Origin: Yponomeuta sedellus
Taxonomy: Eukaryota > Arthropoda > Insecta > Lepidoptera > Yponomeutidae
Assembly (NCBI GenBank): GCA_934045075.1
Contig: OW203724.1
Span: forward strand, 17,909,143-17,973,142
Length of the DNA stretch: 64,000 nucleotides
Reading direction: 5' to 3'
A program made the position numbers and the translations under genes. Below, piece by piece: positions 1-10,402 of this stretch. The stretch's first letter is position 1. Each line of letters opens with the position of its first letter. The notes beneath the pieces were generated by a model, which searched no databases, was not told the origin of the DNA, and worked only from the letters and a program-made list of their open reading frames with translations.

Positions 1-32
1 GGGTTAGTGCATTAAAAATAAAAATAGTATAG
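1..32 (+). mobile_element. SINE-T 3' tail (edge)
   Basis: The first bases carry GGGTTAGTGCATTAAAAAT followed by an A-rich stretch and TAGTATA. This is the tail seen at the end of SINE-T copies elsewhere in the window. The rest of the element lies outside the window. In unit B the same tail joins an inverted SINE-T head. Confidence 0.8.
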
Positions 33-423
33 TCTACTTTGACTTTGATACGTTCGTTTGATCGTGTTATCGTAAAAATTGCCATACTGGCCGCAATTTA
101 TTTCTTTTTCTCTATCATCTTAACCCCTGGAGCTAAATATGACCTACTTCAAACCATTTCAGTCTATGTAGATTTTGAAAAAATAATCATGCACTTACTC
201 GCACGACGTCGTTCTTCTCGCAGGATAAACGTCAGTTCTATGGTTGCCTTATCAACGCTCTAGCTTGGGTACGAGTACACTAGACATATTGGGATGATCT
301 AGTGAGTGCACTTGATGCATGAATACATCTAGACCCAGAGGACTTTGAGTGCCACAAGTTTTGGCGCATAAATAAAACATTTAGTATTCAATGCAATAAT
401 ATACTTTTATTTATGCCATTTGA
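33..423. other. Downstream flank of gene A, no gene seen
   Basis: The stretch is conserved in unit B (10590-10990). It has a 74-codon frame that starts on TTG and matches no family I know. Its conservation reflects the recent duplication rather than coding constraint. I see no other feature. Confidence 0.5.
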
Positions 424-911
424 GGTGACGCTGCTATTACTTATGATTAGTTTCGCAGCCGAGTTTCAGATACAAGTTAAATTACTATTATCAAGTTGAA
501 TGAGCAACCCAGCACATACAACGATAAATTTCGAAAAATGAACCTTTAACTGTTTCCTTGCTTAAATCATATTTATAGCAACCCGTAGACTGAACCATTT
601 GTCACAATCCAATCGGTTGTACGAGGACACTCTAGTATTAACATTAGGGAAATTACACTGCTTTTACGATTCCTATTATTATGAATACTTTGTCAGTTGT
701 GTTACAGATGGAAGTTCAGCTATTGTGTGTGTATTGGCGGATTTACAACACCCGTAAGTAAATCCGGACTAACAGTCTACAATGTGTTGTGCTTACGAAA
801 GTTTTAGTTCAAAAATATTGTGTGAAGTTTATATGACTTTCTAATACAAAGAACAACAAATTTTGTTAAATGTGCCTACTATTATTTCCTTGACTCATAT
901 AATAACAACTC
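424..911 (-). pseudogene. Fossil partial duplicate of the protease terminal exon
   Basis: About 575-656 repeats, with changes, the last roughly 80 bases of the protease terminal exon, including the stretch complementary to the codons for DWIV and the stop region. Its downstream flank (424-574) resembles the flank of the real exon (about 660-911), down to shared stretches such as TTTCCTTG followed by a CATAT run. The 3' end of the gene therefore duplicated locally before the A/B duplication, since unit B carries it too (about 11103-11190). The fragment is far too short to encode a protein. Confidence 0.65.
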
Positions 912-3900
912 TTAGACGGAACCATTAGCCACAATCCAATCGGTGTACGAAGAAACTCTAGTATTAACGGTAGGGTACTCTGCCATGCCACACCCCTGTC
1001 TCCAGCTAATAAGACCTACGACAACATTGTTGTGAAGAATTGGTCCTCCGTGGTCCCTATTACAAGTGCCATATCCTTCAACGTCGAGGATACCCGTGCA
1101 AAACATTCCGGAAGTGACTTGAGGGAAGTAACCTGGTTCCAAATTAAGTTCTTCGTAGCGTTGGACGCAAGTCTCTTGGTTAATGACGTTCAGTTCCACG
1201 TGCTGAAGTTGGTCAGGGTAAAGTCCTGACTGCAAAGAAAAACATTAATAATAATTAAAACGGAAGTTAAGCGACGAAAAAAAAATTGTACGCATCGTGA
1301 CTGCTGGCAATCCTTAGTCTTTGCCTACATGTAAGTAAAGCAAACTATCTACGCCATTTTCAAAATGTTTTTACATAAGTAAATAGAACGTGGCATCTTG
1401 GATCCATCAAACCATCGCAAGAGCTACCTTAGTGGTATCTGTTACAGTCAAGTCTCACTTCTCGACGGTAAAAATTCTTCCGAAAAGGGATATTATCCTC
1501 ACCTCAAGTCTGCCCCATCCAACAGCTGTAACACTAGTGCCATCAAGAAGATGGTAGTTGGGGCCTGCAATGGGTCCAATGGCAATAGTGTTAGATAACG
1601 TTGCCGCCGTCTCCATGATAAAGATAGCCACGTCGTTGGTAAGCATAATGGTGTCAAATTCTGGATGGACAATTATATCGGTGATGATGTGTTCTTCGCC
1701 GACGCCGCCGACATTGGTGTAGGACGTGCCGAGGCGCACGCGAAATAACTCTGGAACCACCCAACTGCGAAAATCGTGTATTGGTCGGTACATTACATAG
1801 AATAAGCTAACAACGAAATCGTTCTTTTGCTATATTAATTAGCTTACAACTTAACGTATCATATATGCACAAAAATATTCATAAAATCGGTGAAGCCATT
1901 TTGAAGGAGTTACATTACTAAACACAGCCTCGAGATTTTAATGTATTAGACCAATTTACTGCAGGGCACAGGCCTTCTACCAGAGAGAGAGAGTGGGCTT
2001 AATTACTACCTGCGTAGGATAGCGAGATTGAAACCTTTTTACGCACGTAGCTTTAGTTATCCAAAACAAACATAGCGTTTTTAACTGCACTAACGCAACA
2101 CTTTTTAGAACAAGAATTTTTAATTAAATATTAATTTCATTTCTACGACGTCAGGCAACACAATAATGCATCCTATATTTGTACGTCCCACTGTAGTCCT
2201 TCTCTCGGAGAAAGACCACCGGTTCCTTTAGCCGAATACTCAGGTTTCCTTACAATGTTTTCCTCCTCTGTTAGCGCGTGTACTTGAAAACTTCACAAAT
2301 GTACTTAACTTTGATAACAAAATAATTGGTATCTACCAATATAACCAAGGCAGATACCAATTATATATATTTGTTATATATATTAAAAAACCTACTTAGA
2401 GGCTAAAAATTCCACCCTTGCCGGGATTCGAATCCGCGTCCTCTGGCTATCCGTGCCAGCGCTCTTTCAACTCATCGGCATTAATGAAGTTTTGAACCTC
2501 TTCACAATATTCTCTGTATTACGTAGAGTCAGCGACATCTGGCTGAAGTAATTTGCATCACTTGCAGCCCCGAGCCATCTGCCTTGGGTTCTAAATCACC
2601 GCCTCCCAAATGTGATATAATTGCATTACCTTTGGGAGGTCCTGATTTCATTACCGTACCATCCCTTGCTACAAACAAAGTTAGTGTTTTCACCCTGAGT
2701 ATCACCAATTAAATTCTACAGAACTACTCTGCGTTTTTGGATTTTGTATATTACAAACAATATTGAAAACAATACTACAAATGGTGACCAACAACATAAT
2801 AGTATGAGGCTATGTGGCTTGTATGGTAAATGTCACGCTTACGAAAGGAAGCAATGTGCGGCGGACTAGCAATCTTAACAAAAATAAGGCCGTGGTGGAG
2901 CATGGTAAAACCCTGTGATCTTTAAAGTAGACGTTACACTTACTATGGGCAGTGACCGGTAGTCAGTACGGATCTCGGTGTGATGAGTGTGCCAGCACAC
3001 ATTTGGTTCCAAACCGTCACGCCATAAGATCTGTGCTGTATGTTTGCCATGAATGGGTAGCTCTCGATCGTAGTCTCAGAGCCACCGATAATGCGCGGGG
3101 CATTCTGGGTGGGTACCGCTGTGGAAAGGTTTGTTTGGTTAAGTAACACTCAATAGTAGACTATTTACCTAGAGAGCTTTAGCTTTGTCTACCCTAAGTT
3201 TAACTTAGTAAGAGCAAATTATCAATAAAATAGCAATAGAACGTTTATTTATTTGTAGCACATTTTAAGCGTCCGATACAATTTTTTCTGGAATACTTTC
3301 ATCCCCAGTACTTGCAAATACACAATTGTTTTGTATAAAAACTTGGTTGAACTAAATTTTGATTAGTAAACAACCACCAACAAACGTGTATGTATTAATT
3401 TAGCGCGTCTTTTATTTTTCACTATTTTCTTTTTTATTTGGCTCGCGCGCGTTTTCTTACCGCCAGTTACTCTTAATCATAACATGTTCGAGATTTTTTG
3501 GTGATAACAACTGTTATGAGAAATACCTACAAAATCAATATTCGAAATTCAACTCATTAACGAGGACTTATGTAGCTCTTTTTAAAAAAGATGGCATTTA
3601 TAGTGTAAAAATAAATAAAAGTTAACCAAACATGCTAGTTAGTTTAAGAATGCTTATTCTGAACACTTGAATGCCTTCATTCAGGGATTGTGATGAAAAC
3701 AATACGAACGGTAAGGCAAAGATATCGCAAAACATAATTAGGTACATTTGGGTTAAAAATGGATATGACAAATGATTTAAATATTTGTTTTAATTTGTTA
3801 TAAACTAAAATTTTTGTAAGTACTTACATACTTTTTTCCGGAATGCCTTAATTGAATTAATAATATACCATTTTTTATATTATAATGACTTTTTTCATTT

Positions 3901-4066
3901 ACTAACTTTTATTTTTATATATATTGCAGTCAAAAACAGAGCTAACTTCCGGATAAAATTGCCCAAACAAGTTTTTAAACCGTATCTACAAAGTAACAGA
4001 AATTAAAATAGTGGCAGACTTACCAAGTGCGGCGGCAAGAATAGCCAAGAAAATAATAATACGCAT
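912..4066 (-). CDS. Trypsin-like serine protease homolog A, probably inactive
   Basis: The gene has four exons on the minus strand: 4024-4066, 2944-3118, 1503-1764 and 912-1229 (stop). All introns have GT/AG ends, and phases join cleanly to about 265 residues. Exon 1 starts at MRIII and encodes a hydrophobic signal peptide ending AAALA. Exon 2 has the activation site R-IIGG and TTGHC, which keeps the catalytic His57. Exon 3 has NDVAI with the catalytic Asp102, and GWG. Exon 4 has TCNRDHGGP where active enzymes have CQGDSGGP. Ser195 is therefore His, oxyanion Gly193 is Arg, and position 189 is Gly rather than trypsin Asp. Six cysteines fit the three disulfides usual for insect trypsins. The fold and secretion signal look intact, so I infer a secreted non-catalytic homolog of a midgut-type trypsin. 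A recently decayed gene is the alternative, but there is no frameshift or premature stop. Intron 2 contains SINE copies. Confidence 0.88.
1950..2342 (-). mobile_element. Old SINE-2 remnants in intron 2 of gene A
   Basis: Complementary to GTAAGGAAACCTGAGTATTC, a stretch at about 2240-2260 shows the 'gtgaggaaacctg' signature of SINE-2. The flanks read ACTTCACAAATGTACTTAAC, also as in other copies. A related piece with a GAGAGA run lies at 1955-2000. Units B and C share these remnants, so they predate all three duplications. Confidence 0.6.
2383..2572 (-). mobile_element. SINE-T copy in intron 2 of gene A
   Basis: The copy reads from the minus-strand end motif (AACCTACTTAGAGGCTAAAA) through a tRNA-like head with box B sequence GGGATTCGAATCC to the upstream region CAGCGACATCTGG. 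Unit B has it at 12936-13125. Copy C lacks it, so it inserted after C split off but before A and B separated. Confidence 0.8.
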
Positions 4067-4127
4067 TTTCCAAACGCCTTGCATTAAGTGAGTTAACAGA
4101 AAAGCAGCAGGAAAAAAACGCTGGACA

Positions 4128-4135
4128 TTTTTATA
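4128..4135 (-). promoter_or_regulatory. TATA box of protease homolog A
   Basis: Minus-strand TATAAAAA lies 62 bases upstream of the ATG at 4066. This leaves room for a start site about 30 bases downstream and a short leader. The same box and spacing occur upstream of copy B (14837-14844), so the promoter was copied with the gene. Confidence 0.6.
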
Positions 4136-4136
4136 C

Positions 4137-4385
4137 CAAATATGTTTATCTACAAGATAGCCACTAATCCCATCCTTCCTTGATATATTACAGGGTGATC
4201 CAAGGTTTATTGATATTCTGCTTTTGCTCCAACGCTATCTGACAGCACTATTAATCTGTTAATCCAGGGGTAAGCTCTAGCCAGTAAAAAGCTGCCAAAA
4301 TATCTTGCACTATGCCACTTGCAAAGCTATCTATAGATAATTTTATGGCTTATCAACCGGTTATTTACTCTCTTGTGTGTAAATA
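4137..4385. other. Upstream region of gene A, no gene seen
   Basis: This promoter-proximal stretch is conserved in unit B. Nothing recognisable is present beyond the TATA box. Confidence 0.4.
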
Positions 4386-4830
4386 CGCATTCATGATATT
4401 AATCGATCCCTCGATGATTCAATTAAAGCCGATCTTTGCTGCTATGCCGATGATACAGCAATAATTCTTAACGGGTCCACCTGGAAGGAAGCTCTCGCAG
4501 AAACAGCAACTGGTTTGAGGAAGATAAGCAAGTGGCTCAACAGCAACTTACTCACACCTAACTCTGAAAAAACGAATTTTGTTTGCTTTAACAAAACTAA
4601 AACTTCGGAGCCTACCAACTTAGATTCTGTAAAACTGCACAACTGCCTTCCTTTAAACTCTCAACCTTGCTCTTGCCCTAGTGTAAAACGCGTCGAGTCA
4701 ATGCGTTATCTCGGAGTGATTATCGATGAAAATCTGAACTTTTCCGCACATTTTGCTGCTGTTGCTTCTCGAGAAAAGACACTTATTTTTGGGTCATATA
4801 AAAAAAACAGAACTATTTAGTATCTCCATG
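4386..4830 (+). pseudogene. LINE reverse-transcriptase fragment (unit A)
   Basis: The translation contains the catalytic-core motif CYADDTAII, then WLNSNLLTPNSEKTNFVCF, a cysteine cluster SQPCSCPS and MRYLGVIIDENLNF, the usual C-terminal half of a non-LTR reverse transcriptase palm and thumb. It resembles the longer RT at 17236-18980 in order and spacing but differs in sequence, so it is a related family. The N-terminal palm is missing and the frame breaks soon after the last motif. The copy in unit B (15120-15560) has an extra stop where Trp was. It is a dead remnant. Confidence 0.85.
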
Positions 4831-4959
4831 TACGAGTACGCTAATAATTGTCGCACGGATAACATATCTTGCAATATCATATTGCATAATGCTAAGTCTC
4901 CAGTACGATATAAAGTAAAATTTATCATGATTATAACTCGAATCGCTGGTAACTCCAGA

Positions 4960-5262
4960 TGCCTATGTGATCTTAAACGATCACGAAAGTTGAGCAACAT
5001 AGGGCGCGTTCAGTCCATGTTGACCGTCTATGATTAACGCAAGTAGTATTATTCTGGGTGGTTCCGTGCTTCTCAAGGCACGTTAACCAGTTGGTGCCGG
5101 CTGCAGTCGATAGATGGTATTCTTTAAGCCAAGTCAAAGGCCTTAGGGCGGCTTGAAAACTTCTGACAGTAAGACCAGCCACTAGTCTTTAATCCGGATT
5201 CGGATCCCGTGGTGGATAACCTATACCTTCTTAGGGAAGAGACCCGTGCCCGAGACAGACTT
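4960..5262 (+). mobile_element. SINE-5S copy (unit A)
   Basis: The head reads GATCACGAAAGTTGAGCAAC, then GGGCGCGTTCAGT and a degraded GGATGGGTGACCG box, as in 5S rRNA. The SINE-5S body follows (TGCTTCTCAAGGCACGTTAA, then TCTGACAGTAAGACC, then CCCGTGGTGGA). The same insertion is at about 15693-15999 in unit B. Bases 5263-5585 follow without any recognisable feature. Confidence 0.75.
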
Positions 5263-5589
5263 CTAATCACGGTCAAGTCACACAACATTAGCTATAATAA
5301 TAAAGAAATCGTAGTAAGGAACCTTAGACTTGACATGAGTTTGTCTAGATTTCTTTACTTTTTAGAGATAAATGAGCAGCACCATCGAGACTTGGCTATT
5401 TTTTTTGGTGGAACATATCCTCTTATTAAATGGGTTGCAAATATTTCTATGCAGATTAATGAACTGATAAAATCGAACAATTAAACCCTTATAGGATCAC
5501 TTTGTTGTCCGTCCCTTCATCAAAATCATTTCAGATACAGATCAAAATGTTCTTCATTACCATTACCTTGAAGGTGTAAAAAAAATAGT

Positions 5590-6200
5590 CAAGATCCGCC
5601 AGTTTATACATTTCCTAGGAAAATTATAAACTTTCATAGGATTGTAAACGAGAGATATATTGTATTATCTTACGCCCACATTTTCGCAAATTGATAAACT
5701 TACCAAATTCAAGCGTAAAATAATAAGTTAGCCTTAACGAAACGCCACCTGCGCTCTGATTGGTTCAATAAGTCACGTGTTCATGCTCCATCTAGAAATA
5801 TCGTTGATGAAGTGAAATTTACCACAGAGCTGCGAAAGTTTTATGGTGGTCATGACCGAAATAGTAAGAAGTCGATTAAAAAAGTCGTTATAATGATGTA
5901 AGACTATAATAAAACTAAAGCTTTGGGACGTCGCAATGTTGCAAACCGAAATAAGGTTCGAAGTCTCAGGATGGAGCGAGCGGGGCAAAGCTTCATCCTA
6001 GAACTTCGGGTGTTAGGTTTTTTTTATATAAGAGGAAAAAAAATGGGTCCAGAAGAACAAAATCATTCATGCAGCAAGATTTTAAGGCTAGATTTACAGA
6101 TAATTCAAGAATAATTTTCTCGAAAACTACGCATCTCCGGCAAGAATGGATTGCAGGTAGGTAATCAAAACTGATCAATTTAATACTAGTTTGGCAAGTT
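5590..6200. mobile_element. Truncated copy of the TA-flanked inverted-repeat element
   Basis: The sequence matches about 19274-19855 of the complete element at 19258-20154, including GTAAACGAGAGATATATTG and a GAGCGAGCGG stretch. Both terminal inverted repeats are missing. Short open frames exist on both strands but differ between the copies and match no transposase I know. Confidence 0.75.
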
Positions 6201-6203
6201 TCT

Positions 6204-6345
6204 TCTTCAGGCTATATTAGTCCACTGCTGGACATAGCCCTCCCCTAATAATTGCCATAGTACAAGATTGTGCCATCATTAGGGGATAATGCCCATAATC
6301 CCCACGCTGGGCATGCGGGTTGGGAATCAAATTTCAATTTACAAA
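6204..6345 (-). mobile_element. LINE/SINE 3' end with RTE-type tail
   Basis: On the minus strand it ends AGTGGACTAATATAGCCTGA followed by AGAAGAA. It is preceded by a stretch with GGGATTATGGGCATTA, also found at 55790-55860 and 21760-21790. A shared 3' tail with a different body suggests a SINE that uses an RTE-type LINE for mobilisation. Confidence 0.6.
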
Positions 6346-6371
6346 ATAATATAAAAAAAATTCACCCATGG

Positions 6372-7472
6372 CAGATGTCGCTGCCTGTACGTAATATAGA
6401 GAATAGTGTTAAGAGGTTCGAAATTTCACTGATGCCGGTGAGTCGCCCATTAGCTCAATTGGTAGAGCGCTGGCACGGATAGCCAGAGGTTGCGGGTTCG
6501 AATCCCAGCATGGGTGAAATTTTTAGCCTCTAAATAGGTTTTTAAATTTTTCCTTAGCACGGGTTAGTGCATTAAAAATAAAAATAGTGTAATCATGTGG
6601 GTACAGTGACATCGTTTCGATGTAAAACCTAACTGCAAAGAAGGTAGTCGGGGCTGTAAGTGATGCAATTTGCTTAAGCCAGATGTCGCTGCCTGTACGT
6701 AATACAGAGAATAGTGTAAAGAGGTTCGAAATTTCACTGATGCCGGTGAGCCGCCCATTGGCTCAATTGGTAGAGCGCTGGCACGGATAGCCAGAGGTTG
6801 CGGGTTCGAATCCCGGCATGGGTGAAATTTTAAGACTCTAAATAGGTTTTTAAATTTGTCCTTAGCACGGGTTAGTGCATTCAAAATAAAAATAGTATTA
6901 TTATGTGGGTACAGTGATATCGTTTCGATGTAAAACCTAACTGCAAAGTAGGTAGTCGGGGCTGTAAGTGATGCAATTTGCTTAAGCCAGATGTCGCTGC
7001 CTGTACGTAATACAGAGAATAGTGTAAAGAGGTTCGAAATTTCACTGATGCCGGTGAGTCGCCCATTGGCTCAAATGGTAGAGCGCTGACACGGATAGCC
7101 AGAGGTTGCGGGTTCGAATCCCGGCATGGGTGAAATTTTAAGCCTCTAAATAGGTTTTTAAATTTGTCCTTAGCACGGGTTAGTGCATTCAAAATAAAAA
7201 TAGTATTATTATGTGGGTACAGTGATATCGTTTCGATGTAAAACCTAACTGCAAAGTAGGTAGTCGGGGCTGTAAGTGATGCAATTTGCTTAAGCCAGAT
7301 GTCGCTGCCTGTACGTAATACAGAGAATAGTGTAAAGAGGTTCGAAATTTCACTGATGCCGGTGAGTCGCCCATTGGCTCAAATGGTAGAGCGCTGACAC
7401 GGATAGCCAGAGGTTGCGGGTTCCAATCCTGGCATGGGTGAATTTATTAGCCTCTAAATAGGTTTTTAAATC
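6372..7472 (+). mobile_element. SINE-T tandem array, four tRNA-like heads
   Basis: Four direct repeats have equivalent points at 6431, 6739, 7047 and 7355, an exact 308-bp period. Each unit holds a box A (TAGCTCAATTGG or TGGCTCAAATGG), a stem CTGGC/GCCAG around a 7-base loop, a box B (GGTTCGAATCC) and the end motif TAGCCTCTAAATAGG. A linker containing GTCGGGGCTGTAAGTGATGC follows. The units are very similar, so the array is young or recently homogenised. The minus-strand open frames across it repeat with the same period and are not genes. Confidence 0.92.
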
Positions 7473-7735
7473 ATATACTAGTTTACTAATTCGATATTGT
7501 AGTTAACTAATTGACATCATATACTAGTTTGTTTACTAATACTTACGTATACTACTAATGCAATCGAATGAACTAGAGATGTTAAGGAACTGATTTCCTT
7601 ACCGTTGATGGTAGAGTGGCCGGTCAGCAACTTGGCAGATGGACAGTATTTTGTATTCATACACCCTTCATAGCAGCCACGATCCTAAGCATTGATGTAG
7701 CGACTTTTTGGAGTCACATGGTTCAAAAAACGGTT
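7473..7735. other. Intergenic, no feature recognised
   Basis: The sequence is AT-rich, with a short direct repeat (CATATACTAGTTTACTAA and CATATACTAGTTTGTTTACT at 7473-7540). Nothing else is seen. Confidence 0.3.
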
Positions 7736-7840
7736 CTGGCACGGATAGCTAGAGGTCGCGGGTTCGAATCCCGGCATGGGTAGATTTTTAAAATTGTTCT
7801 TAGCAGGGGTTAGTGCATTAAAAATAAAAATAGTATAATC
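7736..7840 (+). mobile_element. SINE-T fragment (3' half)
   Basis: The copy starts in the anticodon-like stem (CTGGCACGGATAGC), keeps box B, has lost part of the TAGCCTCTAAATAGG motif and ends with the A-rich tail and TAGTATAATC. The first half of the head is absent. Confidence 0.75.
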
Positions 7841-8028
7841 ACACGGTTCAGTAAGAGATACTCTTTATGCATACCATCCAATAACTGGACGTAAATATTA
7901 TAGATAGCTTTCCGTTTTCTGTTCTGATTCTTCTCGTCTAAATCCTATGTTTGCAATTATTGTACTCACTGCAGTCTATGATTTATTTCTTCTAACTTTA
8001 AGATTTATTGATCAACTAAAAAATAATT

Positions 8029-8135
8029 AGTCCACTGCTGGAAACAGCCCTCCTCTAATGAGCGCCCTGTCTACAGCTTGCCGCATCCAGCATCTGCCGG
8101 CAGATGCTGGATGCAGATCGTCATCCCACCTGGAG
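8029..8135 (-). mobile_element. RTE tail with a local palindrome
   Basis: Read on the minus strand, this is the end of an RTE-clade LINE: GGTGGGATGACGATCTGC at one side and AGCAGTGGACTAATT at the other. Between them, where other copies read straight through, 8083-8114 forms a perfect 32-base palindrome. See findings. Confidence 0.75.
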
Positions 8136-8436
8136 CATTATTACGTAAGCATCCACTGAGTTGCGTGACGTTGTTTTTTACTTTTTTTAAGCTACTTCGG
8201 CTGTCAAATGCATACATTTTTTGTTACTTAAGAGTCGTCTTAATGCTTCACTCGATAGAGTGGAGTGCTACGTAATAGGAGGGTGGTCGGAAGGCGTACT
8301 ACACTATGCCCACCAGTAGACTAATATAGCCTGAAAATAGCCAAAACATCATAACTTATTTGGAGTCAGAGCGGGAGCGACACAAAAACGCCCATTGTGA
8401 TTCCATCACGAGTGCCACTTCTAAATAAATAAATAA

Positions 8437-8474
8437 CCTGCAATTGTTTCTATAGTTATAGAAACAATTTCAGG
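8437..8474. repeat. Near-perfect short-loop palindrome
   Basis: Arms 8437-8454 and 8457-8474 are complementary over 18 bases with one mismatch and a 2-base spacer. The core is AATTGTTTCTATA and its complement. No element is recognised around it; 8346-8660 is otherwise featureless. Confidence 0.7.
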
Positions 8475-8667
8475 TAGAAGTTGCACTGTGTGGCAAGTGG
8501 CAGGTAGAGTGAGGTGAACCGAAGGTCTTATTTTAAACGTTTTAAACGCGGCGTTTTTCTCTTTTTAACATAATATCGTGACTGAGAAGGCCTTCCTCCT
8601 CCAAGAGCTGATACAGCGATCAAGTTTAAAATTCAGACTTGACCAAATAAATCTATAGTTATATATT

Positions 8668-8885
8668 AAACAGGTCTAATCGGGAGCAACAGCTCTTGAT
8701 ATTTGCCGTGGTCACGGGAAGTCTGAAGTGGCGAGTACAGTCAATTATTGTGGGTAGTCACTTTTAATTTTTCGTAGCTGATCGTCAGTCTACCCGTGAC
8801 CACGGCAACTGTAACGCTGCCGAAACTTCGGGAATTAAGGTTTTACCTGCGTTTTACCTAATAAATGATCACGATTAGATCCGTT
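8668..8885. mobile_element. Foldback element with GCCGAAAC core
   Basis: It is bounded by AGGTCTAATCG on the left and GATTAGATCCGTTT on the right, with a core containing CGTGACCACGGCAACTGTAA and GCTGCCGAAAC. Relatives with better ends are at 41725-41854 and, interrupted, near 24713-24975 and 25193-25800. Confidence 0.55.
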
Positions 8886-10236
8886 TATGCGTATGTTTTT
8901 TATACAAACCTCAGTATAGCTATATTTCATCATACCTTCGCGATTTTTTTCAGTAAACTTTAATAAAATAGTGATGGCCCTAGCTAAGAAAATTAAAGCT
9001 GACACTTTTAGTTAAATCTATTTTAAAACACCTGTTTTAGCGGTGCCGATGGAGGAACGCACCTAAATTAAAGAAAGTATTTCGTTGGTTTTCCGCCCTT
9101 TCTTAATAGTGGGTTTCTGCACCTGGCTCACCGATCCCTGTCATAATTTATTAATGGTAACAACTTCTCATAAGTTCCTACATAAAATTTCCTCTTTGAG
9201 CGGAAAGTTTTGGGCGCTTGGCAGATTAATGACGCATAAAATTATTAAAAATCCTGACAGTTAATATCCAATTATTTTGTAATTACCTGGGTTTTAGGAT
9301 TAATATTGCTATGATCTATTTAAATTAATAGATTTATTTTAACTAATTACATTTAAAAAAATTTTTTAAGTCAGCGGTAAATCGCGCATTATTAAATTTT
9401 TATCAAATTTGGTTAAAGTTTCACAGAATTTTGAAAGGATTCATTATCAATTAACTGAGAATTTAGCAAAATTCTACGGATAGGTATCAAAAAATATTGA
9501 ATTATAATAATATTGTTTTATATTTCTCAGTTAATCGAATAAACACCGTCCCACACGTTGAAGAGATCCGTTCTCTCTGAGACAAAGGAGAAGGGAAAAA
9601 CTAGGCTGGAGATCCCATCCACAGCCATGAACAGAGATAAATGCTAAGCCCTTGTGTCAGCCCCAGACTACAAGGAGGAGTAAAGGGACCAAAGAAGAAG
9701 AAAAATCGAGTTAATGGATCTCTTTGATAATCATAAAATGGCGCTTGCGACAAGTTAAGGAGACCATTCGCGCTTCATATTAAGTTGGGCCCACGCATGA
9801 ACGTGCCGGCCAACGAAAAAAAAACTATTCTAAACGATGGGCCACATTGATTTGTTGATTTCATACTAAGAAACCTATATCCTAAAATTAAGTAGACGTT
9901 AAAGGTGATTTTTCTATACATTTTTAATAATGCAGAACAGACAATATAACATTCTCTTTTTTTACCTTGTAAAAGTGTTGAGGAAGACTCCCTACACAAA
10001 TCCTAATACGTATATTTGATAAACACGTTACAATAATGTTTGGTCTAATGTATGGGAATATAAGATTTTCAATGACTCACAGTAGCTAAACTATAGGCTT
10101 CACTGTTTTGTTGCCATAGTATCAAATGTTCTGGACAATGTGCGTAACAGTTAGGAAAAGTTTTTTTTCGTTGTATATATTTATTTTTAGTTTACGTAGT
10201 TTATTTCTTTCTTTCATAGTTAGGTAGGTTATTTAA
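8886..10236. other. AT-rich intergenic stretch, no gene recognised
   Basis: I see no protein family, RNA gene or clear repeat here. A 74-codon frame at 9775-9999 has no recognisable motif. Confidence 0.35.
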
Positions 10237-10402
10237 TATTTATGTAGTATATTTTGGACAAGTATATAGACCCGCTTTTTACTGCTTCTCCGACTCTCTA
10301 AGGTTTGCTGGAAGAAATCTCTTTCAGAGATAAGCTCGCCTTTGTACATGTTATTTCTTATGTAATGTCCTGTTAAATGTTTCGTGTGCAATAAAGTATA
10401 AT
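10237..10402 (+). mobile_element. Dispersed repeat, 3' end type
   Basis: The stretch with CTCTAAGGTTTGCTGGAAGA and GATAAGCTCGCCTTTGTACA reappears inverted at 55005-55170. It ends GTGTGCAATAAAGTATAAT, so it looks like the polyadenylated 3' end of a LINE or SINE. Confidence 0.55.

Larger units (their letters stand above)
1..5585. repeat. Segmental duplication unit A
   Basis: This segment is repeated almost base for base at 10558-16325. It holds serine protease homolog A, its downstream flank, a reverse-transcriptase fragment and a SINE-5S copy. Differences from unit B are scattered substitutions, small indels and one SINE present only in B. The left edge coincides with the window start, so the true boundary is unknown. 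On the right, similarity stops near 5585, where A runs into a truncated inverted-repeat element. Confidence 0.93.

Noticed and set aside
39..263. 74-codon frame conserved between 39-263 and 10596-10820
   Set aside because: It starts on TTG beside a SINE tail, has no family, and its conservation equals that of the surrounding duplicated noncoding DNA.
1032..1229. Plus-strand frame opposite the protease terminal exon (and 11583-11780)
   Set aside because: It is a shadow of the minus-strand coding exon, which has clear trypsin motifs and splice sites.
6447..6520. tRNA genes at the many GGTTCGAATCC boxes
   Set aside because: All sit in SINE-T units with the same flanks. The acceptor and T stems pair imperfectly, position 33 is C rather than T, and copies occur in tandem arrays. 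Their tRNA resemblance is ancestral.
6564..7374. Three near-identical minus-strand frames of 61-106 codons
   Set aside because: They repeat with the 308-bp SINE-T period and run antisense through tRNA-like heads; they are by-products of the array.
6372..7472. CRISPR-like array
   Set aside because: The repeats are 308 bp with no short spacers, and the window is eukaryotic.
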